A stretch of DNA of 64,000 bases from Streptomyces sp. FIT100 (GCF_024584805.1 NZ_CP075715.1:6977526-7041525), one strand, 5' to 3'; shown: positions 53,478-61,316, numbered from the stretch's first letter. The notes: generated by a model from the letters alone, not told the origin. Translations and numbers: made by a program.

Positions 53478-54392
53478 CTACACGGTCCCGGTCAGCGTGC
53501 GCCAGGTGTTCTGGCCGACCACGCCGTCGGCGGTCAGGCCGTGCAGCGACTGGAACGAGACGACTGCCTGCCGCGTGAGCGCACCGAAGTTGCCGTCGAC
53601 CGTCAGCGCGTGGCCGTGCTTGTTGAGCTGCCGCTGGGCGCCGCTCACGGCATCGTTCACGTCTCCCTGGCGGACGGTGACGACCAGCACCGGCCAGGTG
53701 GCCGGGCCGACGCTGCCCGTGAGGCCGAGCCCGTTCGCCGACTGGAACTCCTCGACCCGCGCCTCGGTGTCCGGCCCGAACACGCCGTCGACGTCCGTCG
53801 GATGACCGTGGTGGGTGAGCAGGTGCTGGACGGTGTGGACGTCGGGCCCGGTCGCCCCGCGGCCGACGGTCGGCCAGTCGAGGGAACCGGGGCAGCCGCA
53901 GTCGGTGGTCCAGCGGCAGATGGACTTCACCCAGCCGGAGCCGGTGTTGCGGTATCCGTCGTGGCAGCGCCGCTCGATACCGCAGCCGCAGTTGCCGCAG
54001 GCCGCGCTGTACGCCCACAGCCAGCCGTCGTAGGTGCCCGCGTAGCACTGGTTCGGCCGCAGCGTCCAGGTGACACCGTCGGACCGGTGGAAGCCGGTGT
54101 TCGTCCCTGACGTCACACAGGCGTCGGCGTAGATCGTGCTCGGCCCGCAGCCCGGGGAGCAGTTGTGGTCCGCGGCGTAACTCGGGCACGCGCCGGTCCA
54201 GATGTCGTAGCCGTCGGCATACGCCTGCCGGGCGGCGGAGAACACCCCCAGCGCGGCGAAGCCCGCGGCGGTCGCCGCCTGCAGCACGGTGCGCCTGCGT
54301 GGCGCGAAGGACGGCAGGGTCCCGCGCCGGGGCCGGGAGCGGCCGCCGCTCCCGGAGCGGCGCAGCATGGGCACGTCGTCCAGTGCGGTCAT
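53478..54392 (-). CDS. Tat-exported Cys-rich (methylamine dehydrogenase small-subunit-like) protein with two PG-binding domains
   Basis: 304 aa. Twin-arginine signal PRRRTVLQAATAAGF at about 31-45. Residues 60-165 contain 13 Cys with Trp residues between, including TWTLRPNQCYAGTYDGWLWA and YSAACGNCGCG (about 105-135). This is reminiscent of the W...C-Y...AYxxCCG pattern of the methylamine dehydrogenase light chain, whose Trp pair forms the TTQ cofactor. Residues 170-304 are two PG_binding_1 domains (VDGVFGPDTEARVEEFQ and VDGNFGALTRQAVVSFQ). The adjacent MauD/MauE-like genes support this reading. Catalytic Trp positions are not established. Confidence 0.6.
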   Translation of the reverse strand: MTALDDVPMLRRSGSGGRSRPRRGTLPSFAPRRRTVLQAATAAGFAALGVFSAARQAYADGYDIWTGACPSYAADHNCSPGCGPSTIYADACVTSGTNTGFHRSDGVTWTLRPNQCYAGTYDGWLWAYSAACGNCGCGIERRCHDGYRNTGSGWVKSICRWTTDCGCPGSLDWPTVGRGATGPDVHTVQHLLTHHGHPTDVDGVFGPDTEARVEEFQSANGLGLTGSVGPATWPVLVVTVRQGDVNDAVSGAQRQLNKHGHALTVDGNFGALTRQAVVSFQSLHGLTADGVVGQNTWRTLTGTV

Positions 54393-54928
54393 GGCAGGCT
54401 CCTCGGCGTTGCGAGTGGGATGTCGTCGAGCAACCGCAGCAGCGCGGTGGGCGTTCCGAGCGGTTCCGAGCGCGCGATCCGGCCGTCCGGATCGATGGCC
54501 ACGGCATAGGGAGTCGCGGGGATGTCGTACGCCGCGAACAGCTCCGGACGATCGCCCAGGACCGGGACGGCGGACTCGCCGGCTCCCGGCGCGGTGCCGG
54601 CGTAGAGCCCGACCACCCGCGCGGCGGAGGCGTCGCCCCGGCGGGCGGTCCAGGCGCCTGCCTCGGCGAGCACCTGGCCACATGTGCGGCAGTCGGCGTC
54701 GAGGAACAGCAGCACCGCGGGGCGGCCCGGCGCCAGGAGGCCGTCGAGTCCTGCCGCATCGAGCCCGGGCGCCGATGCGCCGGACGCGATGCCCACCCGT
54801 CCGGGGCGGTGCTGCGCCGTCTGTGTGCGCGACAGTTGGTGCACCTGCCTGACCAGTCCCGAGACGACCAGCGCGAGCAGCGCGATCGCCGCCCACGAGA
54901 CGATCAGGGCGCTGGTGGTGAAGTCCAT
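54389..54928 (-). CDS. MauD-like membrane-anchored thioredoxin-fold protein
   Basis: 179 aa. One N-terminal membrane helix (SALIVSWAAIALLALVVSGL), then a TlpA/thioredoxin-like domain facing outward with LLFLDADCRTCGQV at about 80-93: CRTC is the redox pair. The cis-Pro region is IPATPYAVAID near 143. It should handle disulfides of an exported partner, and the Cys-rich protein whose gene overlaps its stop (ATGA) is the obvious client. In methylamine clusters MauD has this role for the small subunit. Confidence 0.75.
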   Translation of the reverse strand: MDFTTSALIVSWAAIALLALVVSGLVRQVHQLSRTQTAQHRPGRVGIASGASAPGLDAAGLDGLLAPGRPAVLLFLDADCRTCGQVLAEAGAWTARRGDASAARVVGLYAGTAPGAGESAVPVLGDRPELFAAYDIPATPYAVAIDPDGRIARSEPLGTPTALLRLLDDIPLATPRSLP

Positions 54929-55659
54929 CGCGTCGACACTCCTTCGGCGGTCCGGTGCACGGTGGCGCCGGTCGGGTGGTGCACGGTGGCGTCGGTCGGG
55001 TGGTGCACGGTGGCGCCGGTCGGGTGGTGAACGGCGTCGTCGGTCGGGTGGTGAACGGCGGCTGCGGCCGGCCGGTGCACGGTGGCTCCGGTCGGGTGGG
55101 GGACGGTGGCCCTGCCCGGCCGGTGAACGGCGGCCGCGGCCGGCTCGTGCATGGCGGCGGGCAGCGACCACAGCAGCACGGTGCAGGCGGTGGCCGCGAG
55201 TATCAGCGTGACCAGCTCCGCCGAGGAGAGCCGGACCGGGCCGGCGCCGGCGAGGACCGCCCCGGCCAGTGCGAGGCCGGCGAGCGCCGCGGCCCGCCAC
55301 GTCACCCAGCGACTCAGGGGAACGTCCTCGTGCGAACAGCCGCACGGACCCCCGCGGCCGAGGGTGAGGGCGTGCCGCGTGTAGCCGGCGTAGAGCCCGA
55401 AGAGGCAGGCCGCCGCGGTGAGTACGGCCTGAAGTCCCCGTTGGTGACCCGTCGGCAGCGCGACCGCGCCGGCCGCCCCCAAGGCCCCTTCGACGAACGG
55501 CAGGACGGCGGCCGCGAACCTCAGGAGCCGCGGGCCCAGCACGCCGTGCGCCCGCAGCGCCTCGCCCAGGGCGGCGGGCCGGGCGGCGTGGGAGACCGCA
55601 CCTGCGAGCAGGCCCAGCGTCACGATCGCGGCGGTCAGGCCGCCCAGGAAGCCGGTCAC
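54904..55659 (-). CDS. MauE/DoxX-like redox-associated membrane protein with repetitive His-rich tail
   Basis: 251 aa from GTG 55659. Residues 1-165 are a four-to-five-helix membrane protein with the MauE-type pair GGPCGCSHED near 103-112. The last about 80 residues are eight-residue repeats of the type VHHPTGAT, encoded by 24-bp DNA repeats (54955-55146), which run into the start of the MauD-like gene (25-nt overlap). MauE normally ends near the membrane domain, so the tail is an addition that may vary in length. Probably works with the MauD-like protein. Confidence 0.7.
   Translation of the reverse strand: MTGFLGGLTAAIVTLGLLAGAVSHAARPAALGEALRAHGVLGPRLLRFAAAVLPFVEGALGAAGAVALPTGHQRGLQAVLTAAACLFGLYAGYTRHALTLGRGGPCGCSHEDVPLSRWVTWRAAALAGLALAGAVLAGAGPVRLSSAELVTLILAATACTVLLWSLPAAMHEPAAAAVHRPGRATVPHPTGATVHRPAAAAVHHPTDDAVHHPTGATVHHPTDATVHHPTGATVHRTAEGVSTRWTSPPAP
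54955..55146. repeat. 24-bp tandem repeat, eight units, coding
   Basis: Units of 24 bp (GTGCACGGTGGCGCCGGTCG + GGTG and variants) run from 54955 to 55146, the left three almost identical. On the minus strand each encodes one HHPTGATV-like octad of the MauE-like tail, so unit gain or loss keeps the frame. Confidence 0.9.
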
Positions 55660-55666
55660 CGCCGGC

Positions 55667-56368
55667 TCACCCGGTGCGCCGCAGCGCGAGCCGCCCGACG
55701 AGCTCGGGGACCCGCGCGACGGAGGTCGACGCCAACGGCACCAGCGTGGCCCAGATCTCGGTGGAGGAGAGTACGAAGAACGGGCTGCCGTCGGAGAGGG
55801 TGTCGCGGAACAGCTCGCCGGACGCGACCGCCACCCCCTTCCAGGGCGGAAGCTGGGCCGTGTGCTCCTTCGTCCGCCGGGACAGCTCCAGCAGCCCGAG
55901 GCCGGGGATCTCCTTGATCACCGTCGCAGGCCGTGCGAAGGCGCTTCCGGCCGACGGATCGGGGTCGAGGGCGAGCCCGTACTCGCTCTCGGACATGCGC
56001 ACGGACCGCAGCAGCCCGAGCACCTCGGCCAGGTCCAGGCCGTACAACCGGGTCACGAGCGCGTGGCGCTCGCCGCGCCACACGACGAGCGACGGCCGCT
56101 CCACGAGACCCGAGCGCGCTTCGCGCTCGATCGACCGGTGGACGCGCAACGTGCCCTTCTGGAAGGTGAGTTCGGAGTCGGGCGCCCCGATGCCCAGAGA
56201 CGCGGCGACATCGTCCCCCAGGGCGGCCGGCCCCGCGGTGAACTCGACCAGCCGCCCCCCGGCCACCACCTCGGCGGCGGAGGTGCACGGCGCCCGGAGG
56301 TCGAGGTCGCCCTCCAGGCGGTAGGTCCCGCCGTCGAGGGCGCGATGAGTGACGAACGATGCGACCAT
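55667..56368 (-). CDS. Unrecognised protein, first gene of the redox/cell-wall operon
   Basis: 233 aa from ATG 56368, chosen over ATG 56374 because GGGAGG then lies 6 nt upstream instead of touching the start. It looks soluble, with no signal or membrane helix. Visible segments include ELTFQKGTLRVHRSIEREA near 85-103 and ATVIKEIPGLGLLELSRRTKEH near 160-181 (quoted in part). No motif identifies a family. It begins the leftward operon with MauE-like, MauD-like and Cys-rich genes (7-nt gap to the next), so it may be a cytoplasmic partner of that system. Confidence 0.65.
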   Translation of the reverse strand: MVASFVTHRALDGGTYRLEGDLDLRAPCTSAAEVVAGGRLVEFTAGPAALGDDVAASLGIGAPDSELTFQKGTLRVHRSIEREARSGLVERPSLVVWRGERHALVTRLYGLDLAEVLGLLRSVRMSESEYGLALDPDPSAGSAFARPATVIKEIPGLGLLELSRRTKEHTAQLPPWKGVAVASGELFRDTLSDGSPFFVLSSTEIWATLVPLASTSVARVPELVGRLALRRTG

Positions 56369-56371
56369 GTT

Positions 56372-56388
56372 CATCCTCCCGGAGGATG
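56372..56388. promoter_or_regulatory. Palindrome covering the Shine-Dalgarno of the operon's first gene
   Basis: CATCCTCC-C-GGAGGATG is a perfect 8-bp dyad. In the transcript it would fold the GGGAGG Shine-Dalgarno into a hairpin. It may be an RNA control element or a protein operator just after the promoter. Confidence 0.5.
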
Positions 56389-56418
56389 CGGGTCTGTGCG
56401 ACGCCGCGACCGCAGAGG

Positions 56419-56447
56419 AAACTAGACAAGGGTCATGGACCTGTCAA
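56419..56447 (-). promoter_or_regulatory. Near-consensus sigma-70 (HrdB-type) promoter
   Basis: On the minus strand: TTGACA (56447-56442), a 17-nt spacer, TAGTTT (56424-56419). Transcription would start near 56412, giving a leader of about 45 nt before ATG 56368. This is the best promoter match seen in the window. Confidence 0.75.
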
Positions 56448-56458
56448 TCGCGCAGGCC

Positions 56459-56498
56459 GTCCGATGCCGTCCGATGCCGTCCGATGCCGGCGGATGCC
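56459..56498. repeat. 10-bp tandem repeat, about four units
   Basis: GTCCGATGCC three times exactly and once with changes. Its core GCCGTCCGATG recurs in the 21-bp-spaced repeats at 60149-60205. Confidence 0.75.
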
Positions 56499-56588
56499 GA
56501 CACGCGGCCTCCGATGCCGACTCCTCGCGGCCGTCGGGCGGCGGGCCCGCTGCCGTGCAGCGGGCCCGCCGGCCGCCCCGAGCAGGGC

Positions 56589-56730
56589 GTGCAGGTCGAC
56601 CTGACCTATCTGGAGCGGCTGCTGACCGACCCGGAGAGCGGGATCACCAAGCCGGCCGCCGTCTTCGTCGAGGCCGAACGGGCAGCGGTAGTCGTAGGGG
56701 TAACGGTAGATGGTGCACGTCGGGCATGAG
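56589..56730. pseudogene. Scrambled fragments of a class III (diaminobutyrate-type) aminotransferase
   Basis: The plus strand 56589-56675 encodes VQVDLTYLERLLTDPESG followed by ITKPAAVFVEA, which resembles the segment before the GEGG motif of diaminobutyrate-2-oxoglutarate aminotransferases. Immediately after, the minus strand of about 56676-56730 reads TIYRYPYDYRCPFG, which in the same family lies just upstream of that segment. Two neighbouring pieces of one gene therefore meet in opposite orientation. About 45 codons in total survive. Confidence 0.5.
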
Positions 56731-56776
56731 CGACGCCACCGGCTCCTTGAGGCCCCGATCGCGCGTCCGCGCGGCA

Positions 56777-58228
56777 TCAGCCGCGGACGCCGGCCGCGTC
56801 GGTCCTGGGCTCCGCGCGTGACGCGTCGTCAGAGCCGCCTGCCACCATGGACGTACGCGCGGCACGACGCACCGGTACGAGGAGGGCGGCCAGCGCCGCG
56901 CCGAGGCAGAGCAGGGCCAGCAGGCCGAAGGCGTGCGTGTAGCCGGAGGCGTGGGGAAGACCTGACGGCTGCGTGTGGCCGGTCACCAGTGCCGTGGTGA
57001 CCGCGGCGCCGAGGGAGCCGCCGATGGTCCGGATGTTCGCGTTCATGCCGGTCGCGGCGCCGGTCTGCTCGGGCGGCACGCTGCGCACGATCAGGTTGGC
57101 CATCGAGGCGAAGGCCAGGCCGATGCCGAGGCCGAAGACTCCCGCGGCGAGGGCCACCTGCCACTGCCGGTCGTGCCAGGCCGCCAGCAGGCCGCAGGCG
57201 ACGGCGCCGAGCACGGCGCCCGTGGTGAGCAGGTTCCTGGCGCCGACCACGGGCTCCAGACGACCGCTCAGCACACCCGAGCAGAACATCGCGATCAGCA
57301 TCGGCAGCATCAGCAGTCCCGCCGCGGTGACGCTCGCGCCGAACCCGTACCCCGCGGAGCGCGGGGTCTGCACGAAGGCGGGGAGGAAGGACCAGACCGC
57401 GTACATGCCCGCGCCGAAGAGGAGTCCGGCGGTGTTGGTGGTCCACACCGCGGGCAGGCGCATGATCCGCAGGTCGATCAGCGGGTGGCCGGAGCGCGAT
57501 TCGGCGGCCAGCCACGCGGCGAAGACCACCGCGGCGAGGGCGAGCAGGCCGATCACCTTCGCCGACCCCCAGCCCCAACCGGTCGCCTGGCTGAGCGGGA
57601 GCAGCAGGGCGACGAGCCAGCCGGACAGCAGCACGGCGCCGAGCCAGTTGATGCGTCCCTCGGCCCTGCCGGGCGACTCGGGGACGTAGCGCTGCGCGAT
57701 GAGCGCGGTGACGGCGACGACGCCGACCGGGAGCCAGAACAGCCACCGGTAGTCGAGCGCGGACACGATGGGACCGGCCGCGACGATGCCGACACCGCCG
57801 CCGGCGGCGATCACGGCCGACAGGTTGCTGATCCTGGAGCCCACCTCGGCCGGGGCGAACTCGTCGCGGATGATCCCGAAGGACAGGGGGAACAGCGCGC
57901 CCCCGATGCCCTGGACGACCCGGGCGACGATCAGGACGCCGATGGTCGGCGCGAGTGCGGCGAGCAGACAGCCGAGCGTGAGGGCCACGAGCACGGCGAC
58001 GAGGGTGCGCTTCTTGCCGATCAGATCGCCGACCCGGCCGAGGATCGGTGTGAAGACCGAGGCGGACAGCAGATAGGCGGTCATCACCCAGGTCGCGGTC
58101 GCCTGCGACGTGTGCAGGGCGTGCTGGACGGTGGGCAGGGCCGGCGCGATCAGTGACTGGAGCATGGAGAACACGCCCGCACCGGTCGCGAGGACCACGA
58201 AGGTGAGGCGGGTGGAGTTGCGGGGCAT
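56777..58228 (-). CDS. MFS drug-exporter-type transporter (DHA2-like)
   Basis: 483 aa. Start MPRNSTRLTFVVLATG at 58228 with GGAGAG 8 nt upstream. ALPTVQHALHTSQATATWVM near 30 is the DHA2 motif D1 region and GRVGDLIGKKRTL near 65 is MFS motif A. About 14 hydrophobic segments. It is divergent from a TetR regulator, with two tandem operators between, the usual arrangement of a ligand-induced efflux pump. Confidence 0.85.
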   Translation of the reverse strand: MPRNSTRLTFVVLATGAGVFSMLQSLIAPALPTVQHALHTSQATATWVMTAYLLSASVFTPILGRVGDLIGKKRTLVAVLVALTLGCLLAALAPTIGVLIVARVVQGIGGALFPLSFGIIRDEFAPAEVGSRISNLSAVIAAGGGVGIVAAGPIVSALDYRWLFWLPVGVVAVTALIAQRYVPESPGRAEGRINWLGAVLLSGWLVALLLPLSQATGWGWGSAKVIGLLALAAVVFAAWLAAESRSGHPLIDLRIMRLPAVWTTNTAGLLFGAGMYAVWSFLPAFVQTPRSAGYGFGASVTAAGLLMLPMLIAMFCSGVLSGRLEPVVGARNLLTTGAVLGAVACGLLAAWHDRQWQVALAAGVFGLGIGLAFASMANLIVRSVPPEQTGAATGMNANIRTIGGSLGAAVTTALVTGHTQPSGLPHASGYTHAFGLLALLCLGAALAALLVPVRRAARTSMVAGGSDDASRAEPRTDAAGVRG

Positions 58229-58481
58229 GAAAGGTCTCTCCGGACAGGACACGGCCGGTGATCCGGCCGCGGTCGTACGGGCTGGGCGGCCCGGTCGGGC
58301 TGCGGCGCAGCGTCGAGGAGGGCGACGGCGGCGTGGCCGCCGTCGCGGAGGAGTCAAGGGAGGAGTCGAGGGACGGGCGGCCGTGCGGACGGCGCACGGC
58401 GGAGTGTGATCAGGCAAGGGCCCGCGTCCCTGCGATGCGTGCCGACGCACGTGTCGCCCGGGACCGCACCCCGACTGGTAA

Positions 58482-58523
58482 AGTGGAGGTATGCCTCCAC
58501 TGTAGTGGAGGTTGCCCTCCGCT
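58482..58523. promoter_or_regulatory. Two tandem TetR-type operators
   Basis: Site 1 (58482-58501): AGTGGAGG-TATG-CCTCCACT, a perfect 8-bp dyad. Site 2 (58504-58523): AGTGGAGG-TTGC-CCTCCGCT, one mismatch. Centres are 22 bp apart, i.e. about two helical turns, so two repressor dimers could bind one face. They lie 30-71 nt before the tetR start and within the MFS promoter region. The rest of 58229-58552 shows no gene. Confidence 0.8.
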
Positions 58524-58552
58524 TCAATCCGACTGCCGCCAGGGAGGCAGCC

Positions 58553-59131
58553 ATGGCACCCCAGCCGTTCCCCGTCAGCGAGATCGTCGCCTCCCAGCGC
58601 CCCCACCGCCGCGACGCCGCACGCAACTACGACGCCCTCCTGGCCGCCGCGCGCGAAGCCTTCACGGAGAACGGCGCGGGTGCCTCCCTGGAGGACATCG
58701 CCCGCCGCGCGGGCGTCGGTATCGGCACGCTGTACCGGAACTTCCCCACCCGCCGCCATCTCTTCGAGAGCGTCTACGCGGACGAGGTGAACGCCCTGTG
58801 CCAGGTGGCGCTGGACGTCGCCGAGCTGGAGCCGTGGGAGGCGCTGACCTCGTGGCTGCGCCGGTTCGTGGACTACACCGTGACCAAGCGGGCCATCCGC
58901 GAGGCGCTGAGCAACGAGTCGGACATCTTCCTGACCTGCCGGGAGTCGATGTTCCAGGCCGGCGGCCCACTGCTGGACCGGGCCCAGGAAGCCGGCGAGG
59001 CGCGCGCGGACATGAGCTTCGACGACCTGCTGCGGATGGTCGCCGGGATCACCGCGACCACCTTCCTCGACGACGCCCAGCGCGACCGGGTCCTCGCGGT
59101 CGCCCTGGACGGTGTCCGCGCACGGGCCTGA
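58553..59131 (+). CDS. TetR-family repressor of the MFS exporter
   Basis: 192 aa. Start at 58553 with AGGGAGG 6 nt upstream. N-terminal HTH: ALLAAAREAFTENGAGASLE then IARRAGVGIGTLYRNFPTRRHLF at about 27-70. The C-terminal domain is of the common all-helical ligand-binding type. Tandem dyads in front of the gene imply autoregulation and control of the divergent exporter. Ends 31 nt from the convergent amidohydrolase gene. Confidence 0.88.
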   Translation: MAPQPFPVSEIVASQRPHRRDAARNYDALLAAAREAFTENGAGASLEDIARRAGVGIGTLYRNFPTRRHLFESVYADEVNALCQVALDVAELEPWEALTSWLRRFVDYTVTKRAIREALSNESDIFLTCRESMFQAGGPLLDRAQEAGEARADMSFDDLLRMVAGITATTFLDDAQRDRVLAVALDGVRARA

Positions 59132-59162
59132 CGCCGGCCGGTGCCACTGGGGTCCGTCGTTC

Positions 59163-59954
59163 TCACAGGGCGCCGGCCAACTCGGCCAGAGCCCCGGCGA
59201 GCGCCGCGAGGCCGGGTCCGGCCCGGCCACCCGGCTCGTCCATGTACACGTCCCGGCGGATCTCGATCATCAGGGCGCTGACCCGCGGGTCCTTGCCGTA
59301 GAACGCCAGCGGTACGTACGTCCCCGCGAAGGGGCTGTCCAGCCCCGTGCCGCCGAAACCGTGGAAGACCTCCTGTGCGCGGGCGAGCAGCGCGGGCGGC
59401 GTGTGGAAGGCGTCGGTGCCGAGACAGACCGGGGGCCGCGGCCCCCTGCCGTGGAGCTCGTACGGCAAGGGCCGCGTCGGGTACGAGTGCACGTCGATGA
59501 CCACCGCGCGTCCGACGGCGTCCAGGCGGTCGGCGACCGCGGCCGTCATCGCCTCCGCGTACGGGTGGAAGTACCGCTCCAGCAGGGGCCGGGGGTCCGC
59601 GTCCGCGCGCCGGAGCGGCTCGCGGTGCGTGGTCCGGGTGTAGACGGCGCCCATGCCGACCGCCGCCATCTCCTCACGCTCGTCGGGGAAGCGCTCGGGG
59701 TCGACCACCAGGCGGGACAGCGAGTTGACGAACCGCCAGGGCACGACGGGTGCGGCCTCGGCCGCGGCGGCGGCGAGCTCCGCCGTGTGGGCGTCGGTGA
59801 TGTGGTCGAGCTCGCGCTCCAGGGCGGCGTCGTCCAGGACGATGCCGCGGCGGACGTCGGCCGGCACGACCCGTGACGAGTGCGGCACATGAAGGATCAC
59901 CGGCGACTCGGAGGCACCGGGAAGGAGCTGGAAGGAAGCGGACTCGTCGCCCAT
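59163..59954 (-). CDS. N-formylglutamate amidohydrolase family protein
   Basis: 263 aa. Start MGDESASFQLLPG at 59954 with AAGGGA upstream. HVPHSS near 22-27 carries the family's first zinc ligand region, DVHSYP near 155 is the second, and the C-terminal IEIRRDVYMDE completes the fold of HutG-type formylglutamate hydrolases. It would release formate from N-formyl-glutamate or a related amide. No histidine-degradation genes are adjacent, so the substrate is open. Confidence 0.82.
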   Translation of the reverse strand: MGDESASFQLLPGASESPVILHVPHSSRVVPADVRRGIVLDDAALERELDHITDAHTAELAAAAAEAAPVVPWRFVNSLSRLVVDPERFPDEREEMAAVGMGAVYTRTTHREPLRRADADPRPLLERYFHPYAEAMTAAVADRLDAVGRAVVIDVHSYPTRPLPYELHGRGPRPPVCLGTDAFHTPPALLARAQEVFHGFGGTGLDSPFAGTYVPLAFYGKDPRVSALMIEIRRDVYMDEPGGRAGPGLAALAGALAELAGAL

Positions 59955-60148
59955 GGGGGTCCCTTGCTGGTCGGGTCGTACGCGCAGGGGCAAGCGTGCC
60001 TCACCGGCAGCCCGGCAGCCGCGCCATTGGGGAGCACCCCGAGTGGGCAGACGCAGGCGTCCGGCAGGAGCAGGCGCGCGATACCCGGCGCCGCCCCGCC
60101 GGTCCTCGATCAACGCCGCAAGGACGGGCTCGCACGGTCGATGAGGGA

Positions 60149-60203
60149 CGGCCGCCGTCCGATGAATGTCGGCCGCCGTCCGATGCATCACGGCCGCCGT
60201 CCG
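60149..60203. repeat. Three 21-bp-spaced direct repeats
   Basis: CGGCCGCCGTCCG begins at 60149, 60170 and 60191. The first two continue GATG. They lie between two leftward genes. Confidence 0.7.
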
Positions 60204-60227
60204 GGCCGATCTCCCGACAGCCGTGCG

Positions 60228-61316
60228 TCATCCGCCGGGGTAGCGGTTCCACCAGTTCGGGTCCCACCCTTCGGTCCACTCGCTCCCGCACGGGGAGTCC
60301 GCGAACTGGACGACGAGGTCGCGGGCCAGGGTGTCCAGGACCCACGACAGCTCGTGGCGGCTCACCAGGTGGACCGGGAGCGCCTCGACGCCGTGGGCGG
60401 CACCGAGGAGCGCCCCGGTGACGCACGCGACGGCCCCGCCGTCGGGTGCGCCTGACGCGAAGCGGAGCGCCGCGTCGACCTGGGCGCGTTCGGGGAAGGA
60501 CGCGGCCGCGTAGAGACCGCCGAGAAGGGCCGAGGGCGCGGTCCGGTCCGGAGCGAAGTGGGCCAGCGCGGCAGCGTCGCCGGGCCGGTCGGCGCCGTGA
60601 CGGAGGGCCGTCGTGAGCCGGTCGAGCTCATCGGCCGTGGCCTTCGGGTCGAACGAACGCAGTTCGGACAGGGCCGTGGCGAACGCGTCATGGACCCCGT
60701 CGCCGGTCGGACAGTGGCGAGCGAGGAGGGCCGCGTGGGCGGCCGCGGACTGCGCCGCCGGGTCGCCGTGTGTCAGGGCCGCGGTCTCACGGACGGTCGC
60801 GCCCGAGCACCACGCGGGCACCGCGGCCACCGGGAGCGTACGGCCCAGCGCGTGCCAGCCGCGGCTGGGCGTCGCCGGCTCCGTGAGCGTGCCCTGCTCG
60901 ATCCTGGTGAGCGCCGCCACGGTCGCCGGGGCGGAGCCGCGCCGTTCCGCGAGCGCGGGCACCTCCGCGAGCCATCCCGTCGGCCACGGCCGGTCGAGGC
61001 CCATGGTCCAGCGCTCCCGCATCCGGTCGGCCTCGATGCCCTGCAGCGCCGCCCACCGGCAGTAGGCGTGCCACAGCACCGACGGCGGATGGCCGATGCC
61101 CCTGTGGTCCATGCGCACACTCGCCCGTATCAGGCCCTCGGCCGTGAAGCAGGCCAACTGGGTGCAGACGCCGGCGTGCAGCGGGCCGTCGGCCGGCACC
61201 GTGCCCCGCGCGTTCCCCAGGGTCTCTCCCAGAGCCAGGCCGATGAGCATGCCGCGCGCGGCGGAGTCGGTCCTGCCCCTGCGGACCTTCTCCGGGTCCG
61301 CCTTCACGTAGTTCAT
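60228..61316 (-). CDS. ADP-ribosylglycohydrolase-fold protein with degenerate metal site
   Basis: 362 aa, normal family length. ARGMLIGLALGETLGNARG near 20-38 matches the first helix (usually GxxxGDAxG), and DGGAVACVTGALLGAAHG near 295-312 the last (usually DTDTxAxxxGAxxGAxxG). The acidic residues that bind the two Mg ions (first-helix Asp, TDDT, DTDT) are mostly absent: E for D in the first, CTQL where TDDT is expected, PDGG where DTDT is expected. It may bind ADP-ribose without hydrolysing it. Confidence 0.7.
   Translation of the reverse strand: MNYVKADPEKVRRGRTDSAARGMLIGLALGETLGNARGTVPADGPLHAGVCTQLACFTAEGLIRASVRMDHRGIGHPPSVLWHAYCRWAALQGIEADRMRERWTMGLDRPWPTGWLAEVPALAERRGSAPATVAALTRIEQGTLTEPATPSRGWHALGRTLPVAAVPAWCSGATVRETAALTHGDPAAQSAAAHAALLARHCPTGDGVHDAFATALSELRSFDPKATADELDRLTTALRHGADRPGDAAALAHFAPDRTAPSALLGGLYAAASFPERAQVDAALRFASGAPDGGAVACVTGALLGAAHGVEALPVHLVSRHELSWVLDTLARDLVVQFADSPCGSEWTEGWDPNWWNRYPGG

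Noticed and set aside
56349..56729. Plus-strand 126-codon frame between the redox operon and the MFS gene
   Set aside because: Its first half is repeat-derived low-complexity sequence and its second half is an aminotransferase fragment; no Shine-Dalgarno.
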